64,000 bases of DNA from Bacillus alkalisoli (GTDB taxonomy: Bacteria; Bacillota; Bacilli; Bacillales; Bacillaceae_I). How positions within the stretch are numbered: position 1 is the first letter of the stretch; every line of letters begins with the position of its first letter. This document shows, piece after piece, positions 8,773-17,442 of the stretch. The DNA lies in the NCBI RefSeq assembly GCF_002797415.1, contig NZ_KZ454944.1, forward strand, positions 271,745 to 335,744. The letters are read 5' to 3'. Below the pieces are notes generated by a model, which worked only from the letters and a program-made list of their open reading frames with translations, was not told the origin of the DNA and searched no databases. The position numbers and the translations under genes were made by a program.

Positions 8773-9387
8773 ATGTACGTTATGAAGCAAGCCGGCTGGG
8801 TCGAAGTAATTTGCGGAAGTATGTTTTCAGGAAAATCCGAAGAATTAATTCGCCGCATGCGCCGTGCTCAATTTGCAAAACAACCTTTACAAGTATTCAA
8901 ACCAGAAATCGATAACCGTTACAGCGACGAAGCAGTCGTATCACATAACGGCACTTCCATATTAGCTACACCAGTTCGATCTTCACAAGCAATCCTCGAA
9001 AGTGCTGCACCGGATACAGAAGTAATCGGGATTGACGAAGTACAGTTCTTCGACGAAAACATCGTAGAAGTTGTACAACAACTAGCCGACAAAGGTTATA
9101 GAGTCATTGTTGCAGGGTTAGACCAAGATTTCCGAGGCGAACCTTTTGGAAAAATGCCGGAACTTTTGGCAGTAGCCGAATTGGTGACAAAGCTTCAGGC
9201 TGTTTGTGCCGTCTGCGGATCACCCGCCAGCCGCACGCAGCGTTTAATCAATGGCGAGCCAGCCAACTACGATGATCCAATTATTTTAGTAGGGGCATCT
9301 GAATCATACGAGCCACGTTGCCGTCATCATCACAAAGTTCCAAATGCTGTAACAGCAAGAGTTGGCCAGGTGGCTACGTCTAAATAA
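8773..9387 (+). CDS. tdk: thymidine kinase
   Basis: Cytosolic type II thymidine kinase of pyrimidine salvage: thymidine plus ATP to dTMP. The 204 residues have the P-loop GSMFSGKS at about 15-22, the catalytic acidic motif IGIDEVQFF and a C-terminal zinc lasso CAVCGSPAS...CRHHHK. The start MYVMKQAGW aligns with B. subtilis Tdk, and AGAGGGGAG precedes it. The position after rpmE is conserved. No clear terminator follows; CTAAC/GTTAG at about 9434-9452 is a possible weak hairpin. Confidence 0.95.
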   Translation: MYVMKQAGWVEVICGSMFSGKSEELIRRMRRAQFAKQPLQVFKPEIDNRYSDEAVVSHNGTSILATPVRSSQAILESAAPDTEVIGIDEVQFFDENIVEVVQQLADKGYRVIVAGLDQDFRGEPFGKMPELLAVAELVTKLQAVCAVCGSPASRTQRLINGEPANYDDPIILVGASESYEPRCRHHHKVPNAVTARVGQVATSK

Positions 9388-9523
9388 TCTCTACCAAATA
9401 GGGCAGGGGAAGGTTAGGACCGATAGTGGATGCTAACCGAAAAGAGCGTTAGTATTTTTCCTAAATTTTACGAGCTTTTTTTCTGAAAAAAGAGGATACG
9501 CTATGAACAGGAGGTGGTACGAA

Positions 9524-9958
9524 ATGTATCGTACAATTCTGTTTGTGGCTGTATGCTCTTTTTTCGTATTAACTGGGTGTGTGCAGGAAAATAGAATCAA
9601 TCAGGCGGAAGATTTGAATGGCCAGCGACTCATGTCGGGCGAGGGTGGTAGGTTTTATGAGCGCAATTTAGAGTCGGAGCGATTTAATACGAATCAAAAT
9701 CCCAATTTTATTGATTTAACGGAGAATCGTCCAGATTATGGGGATGACCAAGATAAAGTGCAAGAGATTATTGAAGTTCATAGTGATTTAGAGCCTGGAC
9801 CTGTGTATATAACTGGTAATACGATCCGCACAACAGCATACGCGAATAAAAAGTTGAGCAAAGAGGAAAAGAAAAAGGTAGAGCAAAAATTGAAGCGTGA
9901 TTTTGCTAGGGCTATTCCGCGTTATCATGTTATTTTGACGATTGAGAATAGAGAATAG
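9524..9958 (+). CDS. predicted lipoprotein of unknown function
   Basis: A 144-residue secreted lipoprotein. The start MYRTILFVAVCSFFVLTGC is a lipoprotein signal peptide with lipobox LTGC. The mature part is polar, and its last 50 residues (ITGNTIRTTAYAN...HVILTIENRE) loosely recall YhcN/YlaJ-type sporulation lipoproteins, but I would not assign it. An ATG at 9503 is in frame, but AGGAGGTGG at 9509-9517 lies 6 nt before the ATG at 9524, which is taken as the start. It lies between tdk and prfA and has its own terminator. Confidence 0.75.
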   Translation: MYRTILFVAVCSFFVLTGCVQENRINQAEDLNGQRLMSGEGGRFYERNLESERFNTNQNPNFIDLTENRPDYGDDQDKVQEIIEVHSDLEPGPVYITGNTIRTTAYANKKLSKEEKKKVEQKLKRDFARAIPRYHVILTIENRE

Positions 9959-9966
9959 AGTAGTTT

Positions 9967-10000
9967 AACCCCTTCATGGAGCAAAATAGAAGGGGTTTTT
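9967..10000 (+). terminator. intrinsic terminator of the lipoprotein gene
   Basis: AACCCCTTC (9967-9975) pairs with GAAGGGGTT (9989-9997), then T residues. Confidence 0.9.
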
Positions 10001-10032
10001 ATTATTTTATATACTTTTTGAAAGGCTAATTT

Positions 10033-10212
10033 GGATTATCAGCGAAAATTTATGTTTTATCGGCGAAAATGGGCAAAGTATCGGCGAAAAATCAATGTTT
10101 ATCGGCGAAAACAGCGATCCTATCGGCGACATCTGTGACTCAATCGGCGAAAGTGTTGTTTATCAGCGGAAATTAGGTTTTATCGGCGCAAGTGAAAATG
10201 TAATCAGCCTAA
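10033..10212. repeat. 21-bp phased array, ATCGGCGA family, copy A2
   Basis: Nine cores ATC(G/A)GC start at 10038, 10059, 10080, 10101, 10122, 10143, 10162, 10182 and 10203. Five steps are exactly 21 bp, then 19, 20 and 21. Spacers differ between units while the core stays ATCGGCGAAA or nearly so. It ends about 20 bp before the prfA -35 box and begins just after a terminator. Confidence 0.92.
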
Positions 10213-10230
10213 GTCACCAATTATTTGCTT

Positions 10231-10259
10231 TTGACGTAGAGTGTTGCCTATACTATAAT
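10231..10259 (+). promoter_or_regulatory. SigA promoter of prfA-prmC
   Basis: TTGACG (10231-10236), 17 bp, TATAAT (10254-10259), about 80 bp before the prfA start. Confidence 0.8.
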
Positions 10260-10337
10260 TAGAATGTTGTAGTATTTTTAGTCAAAGGTATTATGCAGGT
10301 ATTTTTCTGTATATTTTTATAATAGAGGTGAGTGCAC

Positions 10338-11405
10338 GTGTTTGATCGTTTACAATCTGTGGAAGCACGATACGATAAATTAACGGAACTTTTGAGTGAT
10401 CCGGAAGTAATTAATGATACGAAAAAGCTTCGTGAGTATTCGAAAGAACAATCGGATATGCACGAAACGGTAGAAGCATACCGCGAATACAAGCAAGTGA
10501 AAGAGCAGTTAGATGATGCGAAAGCAATGTTAGAAGATAAGTTAGATGCCGACATGCGTGACATGGTAAAGGAAGAGATTTCTGAGTTAGAAGAGCAGGC
10601 AGAAAACTTATCAGAGCGTTTACACATTTTACTTATACCGAAAGATCCTAATGATGACAAAAACGTTATTATGGAGATCCGAGGTGCAGCTGGTGGAGAT
10701 GAGGCAGCGCTTTTTGCTGGGGACTTATACCGCATGTACAGCCGTTTTGCGGAAGCACAAGGTTGGAAAACTGAAGTAATGGAAACAAACTCCACTGGTG
10801 TGGGTGGCTATAAAGAGATTATTTTTATGATTAATGGAAAAGGTGCATTTTCAAAGCTTAAGTATGAGAATGGGGCACACCGAGTGCAACGTGTACCGGA
10901 AACAGAGTCAGGTGGACGTATTCATACATCTACTGCAACGGTAGCGGTTTTACCGGAAGCGGAAGAAGTTGAAATTGACATCCATGAAAAAGACATTCGT
11001 ACAGACACATTCTGTTCAAGTGGTCCTGGTGGACAGTCGGTTAATACGACGATGTCGGCTGTTCGACTAACGCACATACCGACGGGTGTAGTAGTATCGT
11101 GTCAGGATGGTAAGTCACAAATTAAGAACAAAGAAAAAGCAATGAAAGTATTACGTGCACGTGTGTATGATATGTTCCAACGTGAAGCGCAGGCGGAATA
11201 CGATGCGAACCGTAAACAAGCAGTTGGAACAGGGGATCGTTCTGAGCGTATTCGTACTTATAACTTCCCGCAAAATCGTGTAACAGATCACCGCATCGGG
11301 TTAACAATTCAAAAGCTAGATCAAATCCTACAAGGGAAAGTGGACGAAGTAATCGACGCTCTTATTATGGAAGATCAAGCGAAAAGAATGGAACAGGCGG
11401 AATAA
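10338..11405 (+). CDS. prfA: peptide chain release factor 1
   Basis: RF1 ends translation at UAA and UAG. The 355-residue protein has the stop-codon-reading tripeptide region (PET, in VPETESGGR) and the GGQ motif ([12 protein letters not shown]) that triggers peptidyl-tRNA hydrolysis. Two GTG codons are possible starts (10332 and 10338). The second gives VFDRLQS, aligning with MLDRLKS of B. subtilis, and has AGAGGTGAG at good spacing, so it is chosen. prmC, which methylates the GGQ glutamine, follows after 4 bp, so the two are co-transcribed. Confidence 0.95.
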   Translation: MFDRLQSVEARYDKLTELLSDPEVINDTKKLREYSKEQSDMHETVEAYREYKQVKEQLDDAKAMLEDKLDADMRDMVKEEISELEEQAENLSERLHILLIPKDPNDDKNVIMEIRGAAGGDEAALFAGDLYRMYSRFAEAQGWKTEVMETNSTGVGGYKEIIFMINGKGAFSKLKYENGAHRVQRVPETESGGRIHTSTATVAVLPEAEEVEIDIHEKDIRTDTFCSSGPGGQSVNTTMSAVRLTHIPTGVVVSCQDGKSQIKNKEKAMKVLRARVYDMFQREAQAEYDANRKQAVGTGDRSERIRTYNFPQNRVTDHRIGLTIQKLDQILQGKVDEVIDALIMEDQAKRMEQAE

Positions 11406-11409
11406 CGAG

Positions 11410-12276
11410 ATGAAAACAATGAAAATTTATGAGGCCCTAAACTGGGCTTCTTCTTTTTTAAAGGAAAATAACCGTGATGAAAATGCAGGCGAAATTTTAT
11501 TAAGGCATCAATTAAATGTGGAGCGTCCTAAGCTGCTTGCTAGTTTGCAGGACGAGTTGACGGAAGACAAACGCAACATGTTTGTGTTTAATGTTCATAA
11601 GTTAGTGGCAGGCATTCCGGTTCAATATTTAATTGAAACAGAAGAGTTTTATGGCCGCAGTTTTTTCGTGAATGATGAAGTGTTAATTCCAAGACCAGAG
11701 ACGGAAGAGTTAGTTGTTGGTGTGTTAGAGCGAGCGGCTAAGTTGTTTGGTCGTGACGAGAAACTTTCGGTCGTTGATGTAGGAACAGGCAGTGGAGCGA
11801 TTGCGGTTACTCTTTCGTTAGAAAATAAACAGCTTGAAGTAATGGCAACAGACATTGCCGGTGAATCGTTAGAAGTTGCAAAAGAAAATGCAGACAAGCT
11901 AGAAGCGGAAGTGGAGTTTGTTCATGGAGACCTTTTGTTGCCGATTATAGAGTCGGGGAAGAAAGTGGATGTCGTTGTCTCAAATCCACCTTACATTCCG
12001 CTTCATGAATATGAAGAGCTTTCGACAGTTGTAAAAGATTTTGAGCCATATCGTGCGTTAGTTGGTGGAGATACTGGTTTAGAGTTTTATGAGCGCTTTA
12101 TGGTAGAATTGCCACAAGTGTTGAAGGAAAAGGCCCTTGTTGCGTTTGAAGTAGGGATGGGCCAAGGAGAAGCTGTTAGAGAGCTATTGCAACGAACTTT
12201 TCCAGACGCACATACGGAAGTGGTGTTTGATATTAATGGAAAAGATCGAATGGTGTATGCAACGATAAGAGCCTAG
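11410..12276 (+). CDS. prmC: release factor glutamine N5-methyltransferase
   Basis: Uses S-adenosylmethionine to methylate the glutamine of the GGQ motif in release factors. The 288 residues have an N-terminal helical domain (1-80), a Rossmann methyltransferase fold with DVGTGSGAIAV, and the substrate-binding NPPY in VSNPPYIPL. It starts 4 bp after the prfA stop, and no strong ribosome site is visible, consistent with translational coupling. A second ATG lies three codons in. TAGTGGTTAG-type repeats follow instead of a clear terminator. Confidence 0.94.
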   Translation: MKTMKIYEALNWASSFLKENNRDENAGEILLRHQLNVERPKLLASLQDELTEDKRNMFVFNVHKLVAGIPVQYLIETEEFYGRSFFVNDEVLIPRPETEELVVGVLERAAKLFGRDEKLSVVDVGTGSGAIAVTLSLENKQLEVMATDIAGESLEVAKENADKLEAEVEFVHGDLLLPIIESGKKVDVVVSNPPYIPLHEYEELSTVVKDFEPYRALVGGDTGLEFYERFMVELPQVLKEKALVAFEVGMGQGEAVRELLQRTFPDAHTEVVFDINGKDRMVYATIRA

Positions 12277-12308
12277 TACCTAGTACCTAGTGATTAGTGG
12301 TTAGATAG
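12277..12308. repeat. TAGTGGTTAG-type repeat
   Basis: CTAGTACCTAGTACCTAGTG followed by ATTAGTGGTTAG, beginning at the prmC stop. It shares words with 8675-8743 and 45001-45076. Confidence 0.6.
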
Positions 12309-12331
12309 TGGCTTAGGGTTTTTTAAGTAAA

Positions 12332-12625
12332 TTAAGAAATTAAAGGGGGATGGTTCTGAACCATTCCTTTGTTTATTTTCTCCTGAACATCATTCAAAAT
12401 GCTTGAAGTGAGTAGTAGCCGATCTTCTTCTTTTGTGTGTTTCAAGATGTCAGTAAACTTCGTATCAAACGTAAGTGTTCGATGATAATGGTGATAATAC
12501 ACAGTCCCATACATCCATTTCCCACCAACCTTCAAAGAAAAATCAAGTGGAACACTAATGTGGTTAAACGTAACGCCAATGTCCTCAACGCGGTAACCAT
12601 CAATTGAAAATTCATATCGATACAT
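12332..12625 (-). CDS. hypothetical protein
   Basis: A 97-residue frame on the - strand that I do not recognise. AAAGGGTG lies 9 nt before the ATG chosen here; the frame stays open upstream to a TTG at 12682. The product is polar, with an aromatic middle (MYGTVYYHHYH) and a charged C-terminal helix, and has no signal peptide or membrane segment. It is one of only three - strand genes called. It may be a lineage-specific gene or a chance frame; the ribosome binding site tips me to the former. Confidence 0.5.
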   Translation of the reverse strand: MYRYEFSIDGYRVEDIGVTFNHISVPLDFSLKVGGKWMYGTVYYHHYHRTLTFDTKFTDILKHTKEEDRLLLTSSILNDVQEKINKGMVQNHPPLIS

Positions 12626-12721
12626 AACATGTAGCACCCTTTCATCTGTAAAATATCCCGCTATGTATCCGCCAATAACCAATACCCGTTAATGAAGGCA
12701 CTAAAACATTACAAAAACATT

Positions 12722-12737
12722 ACAGGTGCCTGGCACT
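12722..12737. repeat. GGTGCC-type palindromic repeat, copy 2
   Basis: ACAGGTGCCTGGCACTTG, a partly decayed copy of the palindrome at 1591, downstream of an ACATTACA direct repeat. Confidence 0.6.
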
Positions 12738-12804
12738 TGAAACATTTTTGAAATATAAAAACATTAATTTTACTAGATTAGTAGAGATGTGGTAGAACTG
12801 GTCC

Positions 12805-12961
12805 GTTGATTTCCGCGGAAGGCATTCGCTTTCCGCGGGGAGCACATGGGAAGGTTATTTTCACTATCGTGAAAAAAACCTACTCCTCGGCGTCCTGCCT
12901 GTGGGGTCTCACGCTTCGCTCTTTTTCCCGCAGGAGTCGAATGCCTTCCCCTCCAATCAAC
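12805..12961 (-). mobile_element. palindromic element H, copy 3 (reverse orientation)
   Basis: The core reads in reverse: GGAAGGTTATTTTCAC, ACCTACTCCTCGG, GTGGGGTCTC, CCCGCAGGAGTC. Terminal arms GTTGATTTCC...GGCATTCG (12805-12828) and 12938-12961 pair imperfectly and differ in sequence from copies 1 and 2. Confidence 0.8.
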
Positions 12962-13087
12962 TGTAGCTTTTATAGGTTTATATCCACTTCAAAAATTTGT
13001 TTTTTATTTTCTTAATTCAATTTATCACCTTTCATTTAAAATAGTTTTGTTCTCCAAAACAATTTTTATATTTTTATTATTTTACTA

Positions 13088-13116
13088 GTTTAAGATTCTC
13101 TCCCCTTGTCCATACT
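13088..13116 (+). promoter_or_regulatory. SigF-type promoter of spoIIR
   Basis: GTTTA (13088-13092), 15 bp, GTCCATACT (13108-13116). This fits the forespore SigF pattern GYATA-N15-GGnnAnAnT except at one G, and matches the layout of the spoIIQ promoter at 56234. It would place the transcript start near 13123, just before the ribosome site. Confidence 0.6.
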
Positions 13117-13145
13117 GTTTGCTAGAGGGGAGAGTGCAACATACA

Positions 13146-13793
13146 ATGATAAAAAAGAATAAGGTAACTTTATATATAGTAATGATGTTTATAGGAGCTT
13201 TCGTTTCACTAGTAGGAGAACAAATGGCGTCAGGTGTTATGAACGAAACAATGGTCATACCTGATGACGCAATTAGACTTCGCATTCTAGCAAACAGCGA
13301 CAACGACGAAGACCAAGAATTAAAAAGGAAAATTCGCGACAGAGTAAACGAAGAAATTACAATCTGGGTGAGCGACATCACTTCACGCGAAGAAGCAAGA
13401 TCCATCATTCAAGGCAACATCCCAGAAATCGAAAAAATAGTAGAAGAAGTAATGAAAGCAGAAGGCCTCACACAAAAATACAACGTAGACTTTGGTAGAG
13501 CAAACTTTCCAACAAAAATGTACGGACGCTTCATTTACCCGGCAGGTGACTATGAAGCCATCCTTATCACATTAGGTAGTGGCAAAGGGGCAAACTGGTG
13601 GTGCGTATTATTCCCACCGTTATGTTTCCTAGATTTCTCTAACGGGGAAGCAACAGCAACACCGTTCCCAGACGAAGACGAAGAAACTACAGAAAAACCA
13701 ATCGTAGTCGACGAAGAACCAGAAGAAGTGGAAGTGAAGTTTTTCTTCGCAGAGTTTCTATCATCTCTATGGAAAAAAATCAGCGGAAAATAG
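13146..13793 (+). CDS. spoIIR: SpoIIR, forespore signal for pro-SigE processing
   Basis: Secreted from the forespore into the intermembrane space, SpoIIR activates the SpoIIGA protease that processes pro-SigE in the mother cell. The 215-residue protein has an N-terminal signal segment (about 5-28), then the family blocks PDDAIRLRILANSD, FPTKMYGRFIYPAGDYEA and GANWWCVLFPPLCFLDFSNGE. It has an acidic tail (about 165-195) and a C-terminal extension beyond the B. subtilis form as I recall it. AGAGGGGAG precedes the ATG at 13146; a TTG at 13119 would lie upstream of the predicted transcript start. Confidence 0.92.
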   Translation: MIKKNKVTLYIVMMFIGAFVSLVGEQMASGVMNETMVIPDDAIRLRILANSDNDEDQELKRKIRDRVNEEITIWVSDITSREEARSIIQGNIPEIEKIVEEVMKAEGLTQKYNVDFGRANFPTKMYGRFIYPAGDYEAILITLGSGKGANWWCVLFPPLCFLDFSNGEATATPFPDEDEETTEKPIVVDEEPEEVEVKFFFAEFLSSLWKKISGK

Positions 13794-13855
13794 TTCTACT
13801 TACGAGATCAAGTTAATAGAGTAGTATTACTAGACTATTAATGAGGTGATCTAAT

Positions 13856-14308
13856 ATGAGTATGAAACTATTACGCACTGCTACACAAAAAGACGTCCCA
13901 ACTATCGTAAACTTTTTAGGACAAGCCAATTTATCCACAATTGGTGTGGAAGAAGCGATCGGAGACTTTATTATCATTGAAAAAGAAAACGGCGAAATCG
14001 CAGGTACTGTAGGGATTGAACGTCACGGAAACAATGGTTTATTACGCTCACTCGTTCTGTCGCAAACGTTCAATCAACTACAAATACTAGAATTGATGGA
14101 ACAAACACAACAATTTGCGAAGAAAAAAGAGCTAGATAAGTTATACATGTTCACAAATAAACAAGAATTCGCCCAGTTCTTTCAACTAATCGGGTTTTAT
14201 CCACAAGAAATTCACACAATACCAGAGGAAATAAAAAATTCGCCATACGTCATGGAAACGTTCACATTAGAAAACTGTTTTGTTCTAGCCTGTCCTTTGG
14301 TAAAATGA
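13856..14308 (+). CDS. ywlB: GNAT-family acetyltransferase, YwlB-like
   Basis: A 150-residue cytosolic GNAT protein, presumed to transfer acetyl from acetyl-CoA to an unknown amine. The fold is suggested by the N-terminal LLRTATQKDVPTIVNFL, the central GEIAGTVGIERHGNNGLLRSLVL (motif C/D region) and the C-terminal FFQLIGFYPQEI. The canonical Q/RxxGxG/A loop is weak here. GAGGTGAT precedes the ATG. The position between spoIIR and ywlC (tsaC) matches B. subtilis ywlB, the main basis for the name. Two perfect DnaA boxes lie inside the gene. Confidence 0.8.
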   Translation: MSMKLLRTATQKDVPTIVNFLGQANLSTIGVEEAIGDFIIIEKENGEIAGTVGIERHGNNGLLRSLVLSQTFNQLQILELMEQTQQFAKKKELDKLYMFTNKQEFAQFFQLIGFYPQEIHTIPEEIKNSPYVMETFTLENCFVLACPLVK

Positions 14309-15263
14309 TAATATTCACAAAGTTACCCACAAAAAGACAAGCTTTATCCACAGTTTGTGGATAAAGCTTGAGTTATGTACAAAAGTTTTATAAAGTATTA
14401 GTACAAATAGTAGATTTTTAAAAGAGGTAGAGAAAATGAACACAATACAATGGACTGTGGATAAAAATGAGTTAAAATCCTCAAGTTATCCACATATTCA
14501 ACAGGCAGCAAGTTTACTTCAACAAGATGAGGTTGTTGCATTCCCAACAGAAACGGTATATGGACTTGGGGCAAATGCCTACTCAGACAAGGCTGTAACA
14601 AAGATTTTTCAAGCAAAAGGAAGACCAAGTGATAACCCACTTATCGTACATATAAGCAATAAAAAACAGTTAACAGAGCTTGTGGATAACATTCCGGCTC
14701 ATGCAGAAAAATTGATGGATAAATGTTGGCCTGGCCCATTGACAATTATTTTTTCTAAAAAAAATAATGTCTCCCAATATGTGACGGCTGGCCTTGATAC
14801 GATTGCGATTCGCATGCCAGATCATCCGGTCGCACTCGCATTAATTGAAGAGAGTGGACTTCCACTTGCTGCTCCAAGTGCAAACCTTTCAGGCAAACCG
14901 AGTCCAACAACAGCCAAACACGTTGTGGATGATCTCGACGGCAAAATTGCTGGAATCGTCGACGGTGGCCAAACGGGAGTCGGCTTAGAGTCTACCGTAG
15001 TAGATTGTACGACTGAAATTCCAATTATCTTGAGGCCAGGTGGCATAACAAAAGAGCAATTAGAGCAAGTTGTGGGCGAAGTGGCGGTCGATCCAGCCCT
15101 AGCATCGGAAAACATAGAGCTTAAACCGAAGTCTCCAGGCATGAAATATACACACTATGCTCCCATCGCACCACTGTATATGGTAGAAGGAGATGTGGAT
15201 TATCTACAACATCTTGTGGATAAAAGCCGAAGTGAAGGGAAAATTGTGGGTGTTTTATCCACA
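13931..15263. promoter_or_regulatory. DnaA-box cluster across ywlB-tsaC
   Basis: Nine perfect copies of the DnaA box TTATCCACA or its complement TGTGGATAA start at 13931, 14197, 14344, 14356 (-), 14456 (-), 14486, 14681 (-), 15215 (-) and 15255. One-mismatch copies are at 14323, 14924 and 15194. A given 9-mer is expected about once per 130 kb over both strands. The centre is an inverted pair in the intergenic region at 14338-14370. From memory, B. subtilis has DnaA-binding clusters outside oriC, one of them at ywlC, the gene found here. Confidence 0.9.
14338..14370. repeat. 15-bp inverted repeat made of two DnaA boxes
   Basis: CAAGCTTTATCCACA (14338-14352) and TGTGGATAAAGCTTG (14356-14370) are exact complements around a 3-nt loop. 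Each arm contains a perfect DnaA box. As RNA it would be a strong stem after ywlB, but no T tract follows, so a protein-binding role is more likely. Confidence 0.85.
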
Positions 15264-15485
15264 GAAGAACATATTGCTAGGTTGTCTGCGGACGTAGTGT
15301 TATCTGTCGGGACTCGCACAGATCTTGCCACAGTTGCTGTGAATTTATATGAAAAACTGCGCCAGTTCAACGAAACAAACGTCGACATTATTTATAGTGA
15401 ATCCTTTCCGGCGGTTGGTGTTGGTGCGGCCATTATGAACCGACTAAACAAAGCGGCTGGGTATAAAGTGTTGAAAAGTGAATAA
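14436..15485 (+). CDS. tsaC: L-threonylcarbamoyladenylate synthase (Sua5/YwlC type)
   Basis: Makes threonylcarbamoyl-AMP from threonine, bicarbonate and ATP, the first step of the t6A modification at position 37 of ANN-decoding tRNAs. The 349 residues have an N-terminal YrdC domain (about 20-205, with VVAFPTETVYGLGANA, KGRPSDNPL and SANLSGKPSPT) and a C-terminal Sua5 domain, so this is the long form, as B. subtilis YwlC. AGAGGTAG precedes the ATG. Five perfect DnaA boxes are embedded in the coding sequence without disturbing the protein. Confidence 0.95.
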   Translation: MNTIQWTVDKNELKSSSYPHIQQAASLLQQDEVVAFPTETVYGLGANAYSDKAVTKIFQAKGRPSDNPLIVHISNKKQLTELVDNIPAHAEKLMDKCWPGPLTIIFSKKNNVSQYVTAGLDTIAIRMPDHPVALALIEESGLPLAAPSANLSGKPSPTTAKHVVDDLDGKIAGIVDGGQTGVGLESTVVDCTTEIPIILRPGGITKEQLEQVVGEVAVDPALASENIELKPKSPGMKYTHYAPIAPLYMVEGDVDYLQHLVDKSRSEGKIVGVLSTEEHIARLSADVVLSVGTRTDLATVAVNLYEKLRQFNETNVDIIYSESFPAVGVGAAIMNRLNKAAGYKVLKSE

Positions 15486-15496
15486 GTTAGTTGTGG

Positions 15497-15536
15497 AAAA
15501 GCTGAATCTCTTAAAGTGAGGTTCGGCTTTTTATTT
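15497..15536 (+). terminator. intrinsic terminator of tsaC
   Basis: AGCTGAATCTC (15500-15510) pairs with GAGGTTCGGCT (15518-15528) using G-U pairs, followed by T residues. Confidence 0.8.
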
Positions 15537-15548
15537 TTAGAGGTTTGT

Positions 15549-16575
15549 AAAAATGAACATGGAGAGTCGTCCCACGATCATTTTCACCAAAGAAAAAACC
15601 AAAAATGAACATGGAGAGTCATCCCACGATCATTTTCCAAAAAGAAAAAACCAAAAATGAACATGGAGAGCCCTCCCACGATCATTTTCCCAAAAGAAAA
15701 AGCTAAAAATGAACATGGAGAGTCATCCCACGATCATTTTCCCCAAAGAAAAAGCCAAAAATGAACATGGAGAGTCATCCCACGATCATTTTCCAAAAAG
15801 AAAAAACCAAAAATGAACATGAAGAGTCATCCCACGATCATTTTCCCCAAAGAAAAAACCAAAAATGAACATGAAGAGTCATCCCACGATCATTTTCCCA
15901 ACAGAAAAACCAAAAATGAACATGGAGAGTCATCCCACGATCATTTTCCCAAAAGAAAAAGCCAAAAATGAACATGGAGAGTCATCCCACGATCATTTTT
16001 CCAAAAGAAAAAGCCAAAAATGAACATGGAGAGCCCTCCCACGATCATTTTCCCAAAAGAAAAAGCCAAAAATGAACATGGAGAGTCATCCCACGATCAT
16101 TTTCCCAAAAGAAAAAGCCAAAAATGAACATGGAGAGTCATCCCACGATCATTTTCCCAAAAGAAAAAGCCAAAAATGAACATGGAGAGTCATCCCACGA
16201 TCATTTTCCCAAAAGAAAAAGCCAAAAATGAACATGGAGAGTCATCCCACGATCATTTTCCCCAAAGAAAAAACCAAAAATGAACATGGAGAGTCATCCC
16301 ACGATCATTTTCCCAAAAGAAAAAACCAAAAATGAACATGGAGAGCCCTCCCACGATCATTTTCCCAAAAGAAAAAGCCAAAAATGAACATGGAGAGTCT
16401 TCCCACGATCATTTTCCCCAAAAGAAAAAGCTAAAAATGAACATGGAGAGTCATCCCGTAATCATTTTCCCAAAAGAAAAAACCAAAAATGAACATGAAG
16501 AGCCCTCCCGCGTTCATTTTCAACCAAAGATTGGAAAATGAACTTAAACAGTCACCCCACAATCAATTTCGCCTC
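15549..16575. repeat. 52-bp phased array B1 (AATGAACATG...GATCATTTT)
   Basis: About 20 tandem units. The ATGAACATG word starts at 15553, 15605, 15657 and 15709, and again at 16489, exactly 18 x 52 bp after the first, so the 52-bp period is kept throughout; a decayed unit follows. Each unit holds inverted arms AAAATGAACATG and CACGATCATTTT (10 of 12 pairable) around an 11-nt loop, then an A-rich stretch. As 52 is not a multiple of 3, the array cannot be a protein repeat. A related array is at 54740. Confidence 0.95.
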
Positions 16576-16730
16576 CTTAACCCCTACCCGAATTCACCCC
16601 TCAGCACATTTCTCCTTCTATTCCGACTTAGGCATGCATATGTTGATATAGGCACGTCCAAAAAACGAACATACTCACACGCTCCTAAATCGAGAACTAT
16701 TATAACTTTACCCGCCAAGGAGGAGAAACA

Positions 16731-17291
16731 TTGGAACTTACACATATCATTGGGGAACTTTTCACCTTATTTTTAATGGCTTTCGCACTTGGAATGGATG
16801 CATTTTCCGTTGGCCTTGGTATGGGGATGATTAAGCTAAGACTAAGGCAAATTTTTTACATAGGAATCACAATCGGGGTCTTTCACGTATTCATGCCGCT
16901 TGGTGGAATGATTGTCGGAAAGTTACTCTCGGAAAAATTCGGGGCACTTGCTACTTACGCGGGAGCTGGTCTCCTTATCCTTCTCGGCATACAAATGATG
17001 CGTGCATCCTTTAAAAAAGAGGACGAACCATTCATTACGCCAATTGGCTTTGGATTGATTATTTTCGCATTAAGTGTAAGTCTAGACAGCTTCTCGGTTG
17101 GTTTGAGCCTCGGAATATATGGAGCGAAAACACTAGTAACCATTATGATGTTCGGAATTGTTAGTATGCTTCTCACGTGGATTGGCTTGCTTTTTGGCAG
17201 AAAATTGCAAGGATGGCTAGGCTCGTATAGTGAAGCGTTAGGAGGAAGTATCTTAATCGCGTTCGGAATTAAATTGTTATTTCCCATGTAG
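16731..17291 (+). CDS. mntP: manganese efflux pump MntP
   Basis: Inner-membrane exporter that protects against excess Mn2+ (YwlD in B. subtilis). The 186 residues contain about six hydrophobic helices in two repeated halves, each with the signature motif: [12 protein letters not shown] near 18-30 and [16 protein letters not shown] near 110-125; their aspartates are the expected metal ligands. The start is TTG, preceded by an excellent AAGGAGGAG. I looked for a yybP-ykoY manganese riboswitch upstream and saw none; the 155 bp before the start follow the B1 array. Confidence 0.92.
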   Translation: MELTHIIGELFTLFLMAFALGMDAFSVGLGMGMIKLRLRQIFYIGITIGVFHVFMPLGGMIVGKLLSEKFGALATYAGAGLLILLGIQMMRASFKKEDEPFITPIGFGLIIFALSVSLDSFSVGLSLGIYGAKTLVTIMMFGIVSMLLTWIGLLFGRKLQGWLGSYSEALGGSILIAFGIKLLFPM

Positions 17292-17315
17292 GTCGAATCT
17301 CGGCCTCTTTTTTTT
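17290..17315 (+). terminator. intrinsic terminator of mntP
   Basis: AGGTCGA (17290-17296) pairs with TCGGCCT (17300-17306) around a 3-nt loop, followed by eight T. It overlaps the mntP stop codon. Confidence 0.8.
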
Positions 17316-17442
17316 CACAAAAATTTGACAAATTCGGCTTGAAAATTGTCACAACTTGACGAAATAATGAGTAGAAATGATTTTTATCACGATGGATCCT
17401 TTTTCTTTGGCTTATAATAATAAAAAGAAGGAGGCAGAAAAC

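Noticed and set aside
16576-16730. Manganese (yybP-ykoY) riboswitch before mntP
   Set aside because: I looked for its conserved paired loops and did not see them; the region is short and follows a repeat array.
16332-16776. Short + strand frames (MNMESPPTIIF type) in array B1
   Set aside because: The 52-bp unit shifts frame at every repeat and there is no ribosome site; they are chance frames of the array.
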